From Morchella semilibera (taxonomy: Eukaryota; Ascomycota; Pezizomycetes; Pezizales; Morchellaceae), in assembly GCA_009192285.1 (NCBI GenBank), contig WBVU01000017.1, forward strand, positions 806,001 through 870,000: a stretch of 64,000 nucleotides of DNA, read 5' to 3'. Positions 1 through 12,900 of the stretch are shown piece by piece. The number at the start of each line of letters is the position of its first letter. Within the stretch, counting starts at the first letter, position 1. The notes beneath the pieces are model-generated. The model had not been told where the DNA came from, did no database searches, and saw only the letters and a program-made list of their open reading frames with translations. The position numbers and the translations under genes are program-made.

Positions 1-1744
1 GACTCACTTCATCTCCCTTTCTTACACCGCACCCGCGCCCACCGCATTCCCTTGCATAATCAATTGTACCTAACCTATTCTCCGTTCGGTCGGGAGGGGG
101 GTGGAGGCCCTCACTCGTCCATCACAAACAGGACCCGCGCCCGCCCTTGCGCAGGAACAGCCCTCTTGATCCATCAACTGATGGACCGTGCTGCTCGAGG
201 GTTGGGGTTGTTTCCCCGGTAACTCTCACGTGAAAAACCCCATAAGCGGTCGTGATCAGCGCTAAAAACCGATATGATTACTTAATGCGCCGTAACCCCG
301 TTTCCGGATCTTTTGTTTTTTTGTTTGCTAGGTTAGTATGGATGGTATCACGAGGAGATTGTGGAATAAACTGCATGGACTGTCTGCTGTCAGGGGTGGC
401 CGGATGATGTAGGTACATATCAAAACGGGCGTAGGTGAAGACGAAGGGAAGTCTGTAGACCAAGATAAGTTATGTAGAGTAAGTAGGCAGAGTAGAGTAA
501 GTATGTAGGTAGGTCGGTAGGCTTTATGTAGGATATCCTCACGATCGGTAGTGCTGTATCAGTAAGTGTCTGCAAAAAAAAAAAAACAAGATGGGATCGA
601 GGATCGAGAGAATGAGCGGCTGTAAACATCTTCTCTTCCTTCAAGCCAACAACACACACCCACACACCCACAGCAGGGGAGGGGGGTCTACGTCGTCTAC
701 ATGATAGGAAGAACATATCATAGATGAATCGAAACGAACGACCATCCACCCGCGCCGCCGTACTGTAGTACCCCCTGACCTGCGTTTCGTCGACTCGTGC
801 TGCCATCAATCATATCACAGTACAACAGCAGCGGGAGAAGAAAAAAAAAAATAACCACCCCCCGCCAACTCACAATAATCTACCGAACGGACGAACAGTA
901 GTCAACAACCCCCCTTGGGTTGAAGAACTATCTAGGGCAGAGAGAGTACCTAACCCATATACTCTGTACCCGTCCACGGCTGGTCCCTCCCTTCCACACA
1001 TTCCCCCCCCCCCCCCCACCCCCGTCCCCCTCAAGAACCGCCCAGTAGAAGTCTCGTTCCCCTAGCGACGTCGACCGCCGCCGCCGCAGCTGACTGCTAC
1101 CACCACTACCACGATCCCTCCCACCACCCCCCTCCCCTCCCTCCCCGCAAAAGGATAAGAACGCAGCACAACGATAGGAGAAGAGACGAGACAGCCCGTG
1201 ACCGCCGGTGCCACATCGGGAACCTTCTCTTTCGTCTCCGCTGTTGTTCGTCTGTTCGGGGCCGTTCGTCATCATCTCATCGCCAGCCAACGCCCACCCA
1301 CCCACCCTCTCCGCCGCCCAGGCCCTTTCCTATTCCTAAACCTGGAACGAACCACCTGCAAGCTAGCCTAGCTTGGGAGCAAAACATCTACTAGCAGCAA
1401 CCGGCAACCACCCCCCCCCCCCCATACCCATACCACTAACTCGATCACCTACCATCATTTCCCTCCACTACCACCTACTACCACCATCACCACAACCACA
1501 ACCATCATCAACCTACCACGACTCACCACCCAATACCAGCAACTACCACCGACAGACACTAAGACAACCCTATAGAATTGCCCAGGAGACATCACGTATA
1601 CACGACATAGATTTTTATTCACGAATTCTAACGACTAGTTCTACCATACATAATAGACGATACCCAACCCAGTCCAACCTAACCCAGCCCGCCCCCCCCC
1701 CCTCTCCGTCCCCCAACCCAACCCCAAAGTAGCAACAACACAGC
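1..1744. other. Intergenic, upstream of nudE
   Basis: No convincing gene is seen here. The minus-strand open frames at 420-809 and 928-1305 are low-complexity and match nothing I know. The last 300 bases before nudE (about 1400-1740) are strongly C/T-rich on the plus strand with several poly-C runs, as is common in promoters and 5' leaders of filamentous fungi. I infer that the nudE promoter lies here; no specific binding site can be named. Confidence 0.4.
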
Positions 1745-3715
1745 ATGCCGTCAAAGGACTCAGAAGCCCCGGACATGGACGTCCAGGAGGCTCTTGCTTT
1801 CTACAAGTCTCAGATCCACACGCTCGAGTCGGAGCTGGCAGACTTCCAGGCGTCTTCTCGGGAGCTCGAGCAGGAGCTCGAAAAGGAGCTTGAGGCAAGT
1901 GAGAAACAGCACCGCGAGCTGCGCAACAAGAACGAGGCTCTGCGCTACGAGGTGGACGAATGGAAGGTATGTTCATGTGTGTGTTGTGTTGTCTTTATCC
2001 CCACTTCCCTCCTTCTTGGTTCCTTCTTCAACCGCTCCTAAATACGCCATCGGCCTGGAATGGATGGGTGCTGACGGGAAGGGGCGGGAAAAAATTATCA
2101 GAACAAATACAAGCAATCGAAAGCAGAGGCAAACTCAGCACAGAACATCCTCCAAAAGGAGATCACGACGCTGCGGGAGCAGAACAGGGCAATACAGCTG
2201 AAGCTACGCGACATCGAGGTGACAAATGACGACTTTGAACGGCAGGAGAGGATCGTAAAGTCCTCACTTGAGGATCTGGAGCAGAAGTACAACCAGGGCA
2301 TCGAAAGGGGGGTCATGCTGGAGGAGGAGATTCGGCTGGGTGAGCTGGAGCGGGAAGGGCTGAGGATTGAGGTCCAGCGGTTAAGGGATGATATATCAGA
2401 CATGAAGGTCGAGCAGGACATCACGGTGGAAAAGCTTAACAATACTCTTGCAGTGGCCGCTAGGTATGGGAACGGCAGCCTGCATCATGTCCCCCCACCC
2501 AGCCTCCAGTCACCCATGTCTGAAACATCGTCATCGGTCACCTCGCATTCGCCTACCACACCGACAACTGCTTCAGCCATGTCTACGTCCACGCCGCAAT
2601 CTGACCATTCGCCAACCCCGCCTTCACCACCCATGTCGGAGATCTCAACTGCAACGTCTAGCGTTAATGATCCCTCGCTTACGCCACGGCCCAGACAATT
2701 TCCAAAGACACGACAAAATCGTGGCCCATCTTTCAGCTCTGCTATCAACACATCGATACCATTGCCACCATCGCGGTCTTTGCACCAGATTCGAGGACTT
2801 ATCGGGCAGATGCAAAGGCTGGAGCAGAGGGTCCACCATGCCCGCAGTAAGCTTCCGGGACCGGTCAATAGTACACCACCCAAACCATCACCTCGCAATT
2901 CTGGATCGTACATTCCGACAAATGGCATTATTCTGCGTTCTCCAAAGAAGCATCGATCACCTTCCACCACGTCTTCAGCTACATCTGGCAGCGAAACTTT
3001 CAACAGCCGCCAAACTCGTATTTCATACACAAAGATTGAACGGCCACCATTGGGGGTTGCTGGGGCGGCGGAGCGGCCAGAGAGTAGGGCGGCAGGGATG
3101 ATTGAGCGGCCTGGCAGTAGGATGGAACGGCCAGGGGGGAGAAATGGTGTGGTAATTGAGAGACCAGCATCAAGGGCTGCAGGAATGATGGAACGACCTA
3201 CCAGTAGAGCATCTAGCCACGCATCGGGCACCACCTGCTCGTCCGCAGGCTTATCTGTCCCTGATCTAAGCACCAACCGTCCCCCGCGCCCCGTAAGCCG
3301 AAACTCGGTCCCGGTACGGTCAGTAACAATGGGAGCACACGCAGAGTTTGGGATGACATCGACATTCAACAATCGCAGGGACCGGGCAAGCATGGATAGC
3401 TACGCCACAAATAACACACTCACAAACGGCACCAGCGAAATCCCTAAGATCACACCAGCAAACCGGCGAAACACAATCGGCAGGGACCTGAGCCTCGGTG
3501 GCAGTGCAATCCCAAAACCAGCCAGCGGACTCCCACGGCGAAATTTTGGCACAAGGCGGATCAGTAGCAGCACAGACGGGAGCGACGACACTAGCAACCG
3601 ATATGGCGGCCATGGGCACGGGAACCACGGGGGCAGTCATGGAAGTCATCTGCTGGGGTCTGCCGGGGTCGGCGTGAGGAGGAAGAAGTTGACTGATGTG
3701 GGGGAAACTTATTAA
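1745..3715 (+). CDS. nudE: NudE-family nuclear distribution protein (dynein regulator)
   Basis: NudE proteins bind LIS1/NudF and cytoplasmic dynein and are needed for nuclear migration along microtubules in hyphae. The model is exon 1 at 1745-1966 and exon 2 at 2102-3715. The 135-bp intron starts GTATGT and ends CAG and joins EWK to NKYKQSK in frame, giving 611 residues. Residues about 10-190 form a continuous coiled coil carrying family blocks ALAFYKSQ, ELADFQASSRELE, QLKLRDIEV and IERGVMLEEEI, which match fungal NudE closely. The remainder is Ser/Thr/Pro-rich and poorly conserved, as usual in this family. Near residues 385-440 it has five or six copies of an ERPxSR-type repeat. The start ATG opens the conserved coiled coil, with no in-frame alternative nearby. 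Length is typical of filamentous fungi. Identification is strong; the exact C-terminus is the only less certain part. Confidence 0.93.
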
Positions 3716-4133
3716 ATCAGCATTTTACGTTCTTTGATGACCTATTTTTTTTTCTTACTTCCTTTCTTTCTCTTTTTACTATTGCTTTTTTTCCCGCCCC
3801 CTTCGGGAATGGACTTGGAGCTATTCGGGAGGGGGTGGATTCCGGTGTTGAACGGGGGATAATGTGCTTTTTGTTTCTTTGGCCTTTTCCTTGTTTTAAT
3901 TGGGGTTTTGTCTGCAATTGCATTTTTAAGGGCGTTGCTGGGGGTCAATAAGACAAGGGAAGTGAGCACCGCACAGGCACTCGCTCTATCGACACGTTCA
4001 AACCCTAGCTAGCTCCTAGCTAGCTAGTAGGCGGACATAGACATAGTGTACAAGTCCTGCTTACTTCCCCCCTCTCCTCTTCTCCCCCCGGGAACTATTA
4101 TCATTTCCCTTATCTCATATTCTCTTTTCTTAT

Positions 4134-4174
4134 TCCCATTCCCATTCCCATTCCCATTCTCATTCTCATTCTCA
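4134..4174. repeat. CCCATT/CTCATT minisatellite
   Basis: About seven tandem hexamers, first CCCATT and then CTCATT. They lie downstream of nudE, outside any gene. The short plus and minus open frames running through it are products of the repeat. Confidence 0.85.
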
Positions 4175-6012
4175 TGGTGGGTGCGGGCTGGGCGGCGGGG
4201 CGGCGGTCGGTGTTTCCATGCATGCATGTCTGTCGGTGCTTCTTTTTTCTTTTGCCAAACTCTTCTTTAACGGGGGGGGATCTTGTCTGCTTTACGAGTC
4301 TTCTTACTTGTGCTTTCTTTTGTACATTTTCATGTTCAAACATTTATCTCTGGAGGGAAGGGGGGCTTGGCTATCATCATCACTTAACTATGCTATGTTG
4401 TTCTCTACCCCCTCGTCTAGACAACTTTTTCGATAGAGGAGGGAGGGGGAGAGGCAGCTTTCTAGCCTTTTCTTTCTTTTTTTTTTTTTTATAACTTTTT
4501 TATGGGTCGTCGGCTCGGCGGTCTTTTTGGACTGCCTGGCCGTTTACATACTACAACTTCGTCGTCATCGTCATTGTCATCATGGTAACATGCTGTCATT
4601 ACTACACTACACTGATACTACTTATCTACCCCAAGAACAAAAAACAAAAACAAAATAGGATGTAAACCAAGTACTACTTGCTTGTGTGTGCCTGTGTGTT
4701 ACATGTTATTGTTAAATGTGCATGGTTCTTTGATTGGTTAGTTGAGTGGTTGCAGCTTGTGGGTTTGGTAATTTGATTGGCTGTTTGGATTCTGTATACT
4801 ACTTGGTTTTATATACGTACTTAACTGCATGTATGGGGGAGATGCGGAAGGGAGGGATGGCTTTTTTAATATCTGCTTGTATTTTTTGTATTTTTAGTGT
4901 CTTTTTTTTTCTCTCCCTTTCTTTGCGATGCTTGATACTATAGACAAAGGACAAGGAAGTAGCTAACTAGAGGAGGAAGTTGTGGAAGTTAGGGGGAGAT
5001 GACTGCTCGTTGTGCACGTGGTGATGCGATGCCGATGCGATGCTGAAGGAAAATAAATGTTGAGACTAAAATGACTTATTTTGTGTGTGAAGGGGAGGTG
5101 GATGGGCTGCGAGTGAGGGTTTGTGATCATGTACAGCGATAGGAATGATCTATGGAAAAAGCACATGCAGTTATATGATGATGCACAGATACATATTTCT
5201 CCATACAATTTTGACACCCCCTGTTTTCCCATTGATCATTTCTGTCACTGTATATGCATGGGGCGGGATGAGGTGGGGTGGTGGGGTGAGACTTCAATGA
5301 TCTCATGTAACATATGCCTGGAATTAACTATACCTAAGGCTAGCTTATCTGATAAGTGTACGTTCCAAAATGCCCTTTTGGAGGCGCTGCATGGCTGCGC
5401 GGACTCTGTGCCTGATGAGTCCTTTGCGCCTAGCCGGGGAACTCAAAGCCTAGGAACCTAGTTGAGTCCTCGTTTATGTTGATCTTTGTTTGGTCTCTAG
5501 GAGGATATGTTTCGGCAGTTAAACCTCTGTGTAACCTCAGACATTCCATAGAAACTGCATGAATTTAGTCATAGGGAGATTCAAAAGCATGTGATACCTA
5601 AATTCTTGGAATATAGGTGTTAGTTGAATAAGTTCAGATACGGTAGGTGCCCATGAAAGTATTTTTTTGTAGTGGCTGGGGAAGGATGATCCTTCTAGGT
5701 CTCTCCAGGCATCGCGGGGTGTTCAAACACCCAGCATACCCACCACCAAGCTTTCGCCGTAGCTATGTTTGGCGGAAAATAAATCTGAAACTTCATGTTC
5801 AAGGCCTCCCTCGAAAAGTTAGCTCAGTCCCCCCTGATGTGGCTGCGGAGCTTGGAAGTCTATGTCTTGGGATGAAACCCATAGCCCACCGTAATAAGAG
5901 GGTTAGAAACCAAGGTAGGGGAAGGTTTTAAGGGTCTCCGGTGGCAAGTCTTGAGGCATGAGCTAGATGGGTGGTAGTGTTGGTTGTATATCTGAAAAAT
6001 ATGTTCCAGACT

Positions 6013-6067
6013 TGTAGGGGTAAGTCTGTAGACAGTGGTTGTGGTTGTCTACAGACTTACCCCTACA
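6013..6067. repeat. Perfect 21-bp inverted repeat (hairpin)
   Basis: Arms 6013-6033 and 6047-6067 are exact reverse complements, separated by a 13-base loop of G and T. The outer part of the arm, TGTAGGGGTAAGT, also occurs in the palindromic element at 32827-32936, so this may be a minimal relic of the same kind of foldback element. It is not a terminator in the bacterial sense, and no RNA gene is recognised. Confidence 0.85.
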
Positions 6068-8943
6068 CCCGTAGTACATATTGAGGATTCCATTGTCACA
6101 GGAAACTGCATGCACAGCGTGCATGGCGGCCAGGGATCACATACATGTATGTAACACAGGCTAGCTAGTTTGACAGGTATGAGTACAGGCCATGAATGTT
6201 ATTAGTCGAGTGGAGATGAGCAAAAGGACACTAGCAGGGACTATAACAGTCCTAGGCCCTTCAACTTAGGACGTCATCCCTAAATTATAAGCTCACGTTT
6301 TTTTTCCCCTCCTCTCTTTCAGAAAAGCTACAACTCACATCAATTACTTACAATCTTACTAACTAAACCTCTCTTTCTTACCTCTCCTGTCAACCTGGCG
6401 CGGGCGGGTTATATGATTCTTCACGAGTCTCAAAAGCTACCAAATTTTGCTTGAAAAACTTAGCCAGCACTACGGTGCTTCACTGGTTGATATCCCCGGT
6501 TTGAGCGAACATCTAGTGAGGTTGAAGTCAATCTATGAACCCCTTCAGGGGCTCTCAGACATCTAGAAAAAGACTAGCCATATATAGGTAAGTAACGATC
6601 GGGATTTTTTCAAGGGATACATCGCCATCGCTATGTTTACTTCCTTTGGGGCGAGGGTCTACTTTCACGGGCAACGTATTGCATGTGAACAAATAAAATT
6701 CAAAATTCCACCTTTCTATGTCTGCAATGCAGGCATCTTCTTGTTTATGCCGGCCAATGCTCCGGTAGCCCGGGGTTATGTTCCCTACCAGGCCAACTCT
6801 CCCAGCCTGGTAATGCTAATAAATCTATAGGGTAGAGATTTGACTTACGCAATAGATCTCTCAGAACGGGCGGCTAGATGTGCCAGTTTTCTACAAGTTT
6901 ATGGTAACTTGACCCTTTATATCACTAGTCCTGGGCGGAATTAAGGGTTTAAAGGCTTCACTAACAGTTGACATACGTATATACCAGTTGGTTCCCGGCT
7001 GTAGTGCTTCCTTCTCTAGATCACTCAACACTCAACACTTATTCGAAAATACCCTCCTCCTCCAAAGATGTTTCATTCTACAGGTAAAGAAAACAAGGTG
7101 AGAATACTTATATCACCGTTCACCACTTCATGTGTAACATTAGACTCGGAATAAGCCGAAGGTGGCTGACGATCAGCAACAGGGTTATTAGAATATCTCA
7201 TCGCGTACGTCTAGTTTTCTAGAAAACAATTATGAGACAGATGTTGCACATAAACTTAACGCTTCCCCACGCCTACCCCCACCCCCCCCCCCCCAACCTT
7301 TCGGTGCCCAAATGAATGCTCATTTTGTATGCCACTGAAAACTCAGTTAATAATATCAATTACCACGAACGGACCAGCACCGGCCTTGTAATTGTTGGTT
7401 CACCAAACAAAAAGGCTCTATATCACTTTAATGTCCTATGTGGCGCATGAACGTCTAGAATCACTACTTAGCTAGGCTTCTTAAAATCTGTTATTGTCCT
7501 TTTCAAAGCTAATCTACAGGTTTTATTCTCTTGTGAGGTTGACAGTTATTTTTTTGGCATACATGTATTTATGTGGACCTTTTTTCGAGAACCTAACAAG
7601 CCCAAGTGAACAGGCACAAATGCACTCCCCGTGTGAGATCATGCGCTTTACATAGAAACAATGACCGCCACATAAGAGCATTATATACCGTCCCGGTCAT
7701 GTCCGTATAGAGTAAGTTAAGAAAGCTATATGATATACGTACTAATTGAGTGGGGTCATTTAATGATTTGAGCGCTGCGGCCCCAGTGCCATTCACGGAA
7801 GCCCCCGTTACTTTCCTTCTAGAAACCGGATCTCATGCACGGGCCCCAGTCTGGTATGTCTTTTGCGTCTGAATTCTCCGGCAGCTGCACCTGACTTCTT
7901 TATATTGCTACTTCCCAGTATAGCCGTGAAAAATTAACTTGCCCTTTAATAGATAATGTCGTTAGTCCACATGATGCGGTATTCGCCGAATATATGGGCT
8001 CGTTCGCTCTGTCATTCCTCTTTCCCCGTCACTTTGTCCCTTCTGTACAAATACAGGATCTTGTCCACAACCTCGCATGAGATATTCATACGTAGCTGAC
8101 AGCTGACATTGTATAATTTACTGTGCCACGAAAGTAATCCGTTTCGGTACCGTCTCTCCTATTTTCTCCTGATTATTTGAGCCTTGTGCTTCCATCTATT
8201 TGTTTTTCTTGCGAAATGGGAGCCAGCTTACTTGATTTGTTTTGAGGGAAACGTTTCTGACCGCATAGAATTTCTCGGGAAGAATGACCCTAAGTTCCGC
8301 TGCAACCTGCGAGACCTGCATATACCCTAACATCCTAGGGCCTTAAGAAACGAACTGCTATAACGGCCAGACACATATAAATACCCTTACACGGAACGAA
8401 AGGATCGATCAATCACGCCAGACGCATCTGCATTAAGGCTTGCACCTCCCGTGCAGACCTCAACCAAGGAAAAACCGCAGATGATTTCTTCAACAACAAA
8501 CGACAAAACAAAATAAATAAATCAACATTTGGGGATAACAAACTAGACGACGAAGGGAAATATACCCAAGGGTTTGCATTTGATACTCTTATGAACCATT
8601 GCTTATTCTAAATGTTACTAACTCGGACCGGAATCTTCGATAGAATAACAATCTCCTTTCTTCGACTCCAGACACCTCGCGGCGAACCAATTCTAAGATA
8701 AGTGAAAAAGAATTGGGGGAAAAGAAAAAGAAAAAAAAAACCATGTGAAAACGAATTAGGGCAAAACAAGAATCGTCGACAGGAAACCAAACAAAAAACG
8801 ACATGTACCCTTCATCTTATAACCCATAAGTACACAACCTGCGCCATTACAAGGGTCATCAGGACTCGCATCTCACAGATAATTCAAATACTACCACGAT
8901 ATCCTAACCAAACCAACCGCGGAATTTGACTAGAGCCTAGGAC

Positions 8944-9987
8944 CTATGTTGAAGGTGGGGACGGGATCATGACGCCACGATCTCTGATATGCTCCAAAAA
9001 CTGTTGTTCTTCGGGATCTGGACATAACTATTAGCGAGATTGGGACTTTCATCTGCACAATATCTGAAGGTCACCTATTTCAATGGGTGCAGAGTCTTCT
9101 TGTACGATAATTACATTGCTCTTTGCTTCCTCTAAGGATGTTCCGCCTCCATGTGGGTCTTCGGAGGACCTGCCACGTCGACTGCTTCCAACCTTGAAGA
9201 GGCTGACGCCCAGGCGATAATGTCCAGCCCGGTTTATAACTAGATCAGGAAAAATGACGTAACTGCCTAGTTGCCGACTGAGAGGAGCGGCATCTTCATC
9301 GGACTCTCCAGGAGTATCGTTCAATAGATCCAAAGACATTGAAAGTCTTCCAGAAAGAAGAAACATATCGGGTGGCGCTAATGGTGGCGAATTGATATTC
9401 TCACCATAAAGAGTTGCTTGGGCGAAAAGATTATTTAGTTCATCTTCTCCACTGATTTCCTCACCAGTTTCTGCATCACAAATGTGAACCCGTATCGCCA
9501 AAGGCGGGTACATAGGTGCACCAACCCGGGCAATTCTTGGTGGTTGAATGGCAACTTGAAGAGAATAGCTTCTTCCAGACCCGTCGAGGGAGTGGGCATT
9601 ATTGAAACGTCCTGCCATATCTTGTTCGTCGATGATTGTGGGGGTAGGCGGGTCGGTGTGATCTGGGGTGTGAGCCGAGTTATGAGTGTTACGAGTTTCA
9701 CGAAGGCGGATTCGCCGACGACTTTGAAGTCTGCTTGCTTCGGCCTCGACCGCTCTGTTTGTGAGTGACTGGGCTGATCCCGGGTTAAGGCGCGCAGATC
9801 GACGTAATGGAATTGATGGTGGCTCTACTGGGTAAGCTAGTTGCTCGGTGGATTCAGCTAGTTGTACGGTTGACTGGCTTGCTCTGCGGCGACGTCCTGG
9901 TCGCTGTTGTTGGTTGTGATTTGCCTGTTGGTCTCGAAGAGACCCTGTTTGACTTCTAGTCCGTCGCACTACTTGACCTCTTCGCAT
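8944..9987 (-). CDS. Velvet-domain protein, divergent
   Basis: Velvet proteins are fungal transcription regulators that link development, spore formation and secondary metabolism. They bind DNA through a fold related to NF-kB. The model is exon 1 at 9075-9987 and exon 2 at 8944-9017. The 57-bp intron starts GTGACC, has a GCTAAT branch site and ends CAG. Splicing changes a dead-end tail into IDPEEQQFLEHIRDRG, which resembles a velvet-domain end, giving about 328 residues. The N-terminal ~135 residues are Arg/Gln-rich and basic (possible nuclear targeting). The velvet region runs from about residue 139: SLQVAIQPPRIARVG, then LSGRLSMSLDLLND, then YVIFPDLVINRAGHYRLGVS at about 242-262. The usual Cys-Gly after the first strand is replaced by Val-Gly, so it is not a close match to VeA, VelB, VosA or VelC. 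No symbol is assigned. It stands alone in a gene desert. Confidence 0.75.
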
Positions 9988-12900
9988 CAGAAAAAAACTC
10001 GTTCCACCTACAAAAAAGTATTGCCCACCGTCAGCGCAACATTCCTCGCTATTTCGAGGATTGCTTGAACGAATAAAGAACCGATGCTGAAGAACAAAAA
10101 AAAGAGAGAGATCGATAAAGACGAAGTACAGGAATGATCAGAACAAGGAAGGTCCTTGAGGACAAATAGATATAACAAAGGATAACACGTTATCACTGAG
10201 AAATCTCTCGGGATTAAAGGCTCAGGGTTATCTCTTCTAGTGAAAATGAAGTTCTGAAGCACATCCATGGGCCACTCCTGTCATTATTATATCTTCTGGC
10301 AGAAGTGAGGGAGAGTAGCCCTCAAGGCCATGAGGAGATGCTACCACACACGATAGTGAGAAACATAACTATCGAACTGGCACTAGGGCGAAAAATGTCC
10401 CCAGAAATGCGATGTGCCTTTCCGCTTACTTGTGGGTCTTTCTTTGGGAAACACAATCCTCTAAATCTGTCAAACGCACACTTTAAACCAGCGTGTAATC
10501 GAAATCAATCCCTTGCAGTAACGGCAACAGGTTAATGTGAGGTCTGTGTTTCCGACTTTGTCGTCGTCGTTTGAGGCATAGACACCGTCGAAAACTTGCT
10601 CTCCGCCGATATAAAAAAAAAAAAGAGATACCCCGTTCGGAGGGCATACGCGGGAACACCTGACAAGAAGCATACCGGCCCGCCGTGGGATGTCAATTTA
10701 GGAGAAACCCTTGGAAACAGAAGAACCAGGACCCCTGAATTTTAAAATGGTAGTACCGACAGCTTGGTTGGGTCATGGAATTTTCGTCAATCGACTGCAG
10801 AACCGAGATGGAAGCCGGAATAATGTGATATGCACCACGTTTTCGGAATGGTGAGCAGGGATTTGAACCAAAATCAATATTCAACGTTGGTTGTTGGACG
10901 AACAACGTCTGACAGACCAACCGAAGATATCCAATTGCTCCGGTAGCGGGACTCACTTTGCACGGCCCGCTCGCTATCCGGTAATTGTGAAGCGATATGT
11001 CCATGGGCGTCCCATGGGCATTTCCTTTCCGCTTCTCTCGGATGGATAATGAGTTGATATGAGCCCTAATATCGCTAGCTATAGGCTAGCTCGTTTCCCC
11101 GCGTTCGCTTCAAGACGCTGGATCACGCATGCACGAGAAAAAAGCAAGAGCTCTCGGAGACAGGAAACCTTGCAACGTCCGACACAACCAGTTCACCAAG
11201 GCCAACAAGGGGTAGAAAAATAATAAATAGGAAATGGGTGGAACAAATACGAAAAGAAAAGAACAAGAGGGGGTGGAAAAATAGAAAATGGTAAGACCTT
11301 CTGGCGTAACCCTCCTAGCTCTCGGACCGCCAAGAGGAGATGGTATCAGGATTGTAGATTAAAAGGCGCTTATTGGGCGAAGTCCAGGTTTGGCAGGTAT
11401 CGTTCCAATGATCAATTGGAAGAGGGAGAAATTCCCAAATCAGGCCGTACGAGCACGCAACCTGTTACAGCAGGTAAGCAATAAGCACCTAAGCACTTCA
11501 TCGAATACAGCTTGGATACCTCTCCCCTGATCCCTAGATGTAGACTGTTCCAAATATCTTCGGAGCTTCTCGAACCTGGTAAATGGTTTAAGATATATGT
11601 CCAGTGATCACAATAAGAAAAAATGTGGATAGAGATGTAAGACAACTATAGAAGGACTGTGAATTTGTATGACACGCCCCAGATGTAGTATCCAAGCTAA
11701 CGAGGAGGGGGGGATATGTGTCGGATGGTAGTGCGAGGAGAGATGACTTCCGATGTACCCTGAGAAGAAGCTTATCATCACTCCACGGATCCAGCTACTT
11801 AAGTATGAAAAACATCGGTTTTATGTCCCTATGTATAGAGACATAGGGGTCAAGGATGTGAGAGGGAGAGATGAGAGAGACTACGGGTAAACCAAAAACA
11901 GAATTTATATGTAGAGTACATGTAAGTGGCTTGTTGGAGTCATAAGACGCCTAGAATGATTCGATGAACGTTCCCTCAAATAAACCAGCCCCTCCATAAT
12001 CAATTTCTCCCCCACTCCGACTTCATCTACAATTGGAGCTATAAGGCCGGCAACATCAAGGTCATCATATTATCGACATACAAGCAAACAAACGGACTGG
12101 ACCAGAAGCTTTTTGTGGGTAAGTTGTGAACCTCTAACGACCAGCAGCAAACAATACTTCCTCGTGCGTTTGGAACGCCATTCCCGCGCCGTAGAGCTGG
12201 GAACCCGACAACCGGGCCCAATTGTCCGTTGCATATGCAAGGTCCCACAAGGTCCCACAATCAAAAAGAAAACTTGATGGTAGCATCTTGATTCCGTTGA
12301 TGAGGGAGGGGCTCCCACAAAACGGTTTGAGCCAAAATAAAATATCCAAAAAAAAAATTACAATAAATATATGATCAAAGAGGAGGAGGGAAGATTGTTA
12401 TTACACATATTGGTAACGCACGACGTAACGGCATATCCCATCACGGCCACCACCATTATTGTTTTTTCTTGCTTAGTGTCTTGTCTTATATGCCCGTTCG
12501 TGTGCAACGTTTTCCCACGCGACTAGCTGCTGATGCGGACGGGGGAACTAGGATGTATGTAAGCCATTAATGTTTCACTCGCACTCTCACTTCCCCCACC
12601 AGCTCGTCTTGGCCCGCAACGTCTGTGTGTTCGACATGCTCTGATATGCGATGCTATGCGGGCGACCGCGCCATGTTCTAGTACATTCAGTACTGCATGT
12701 ATCATGTATTGAATTTCTTTCCTGCTTTCTTGCTTACTCCCAGACTTTTTTCTTATCCTCAGTGAACTTTTGCACTAGTACTTAGCTAACAACTAACATC
12801 ACCCCAGCTAACGGCGGCATTGAGAATGTATCAGTTTTCGATCCTGCAAACGGTACTCACGCATTGATCAAAATTAAGTTCTCATCGAGCCCTGTCTCGT

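Larger units (their letters stand above)
3716..8943. other. Gene-poor stretch downstream of nudE
   Basis: The first ~300 bases are T-rich and probably the nudE 3' UTR. After that I see no gene. The open frames at 5123-5461, 5647-5931 and 6633-6830 are short, lack recognisable domains and show no splice-linked extension. Two items stand out and are listed separately: a CCCATT minisatellite at 4134-4174 and a perfect hairpin at 6013-6067. A poly-C run lies near 7280. No intact mobile element was recognised; the sequence may be old decayed repeat or simply long intergenic DNA. Confidence 0.5.

Noticed and set aside
2485-3393. Long minus-strand open frame overlapping nudE
   Set aside because: Antisense shadow of the nudE coding sequence, with Gly/Val/Arg-rich composition derived from its Ser/Pro codons.
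5405-5450. CTGATGAG sequence resembling a hammerhead ribozyme core
   Set aside because: The required GAAA partner after stem II is absent and no flanking stems can be formed around the site.
5647-5931. 94-codon plus-strand open frame in the nudE-velvet gap
   Set aside because: No known domain, no in-frame splice extension and no conserved feature visible.
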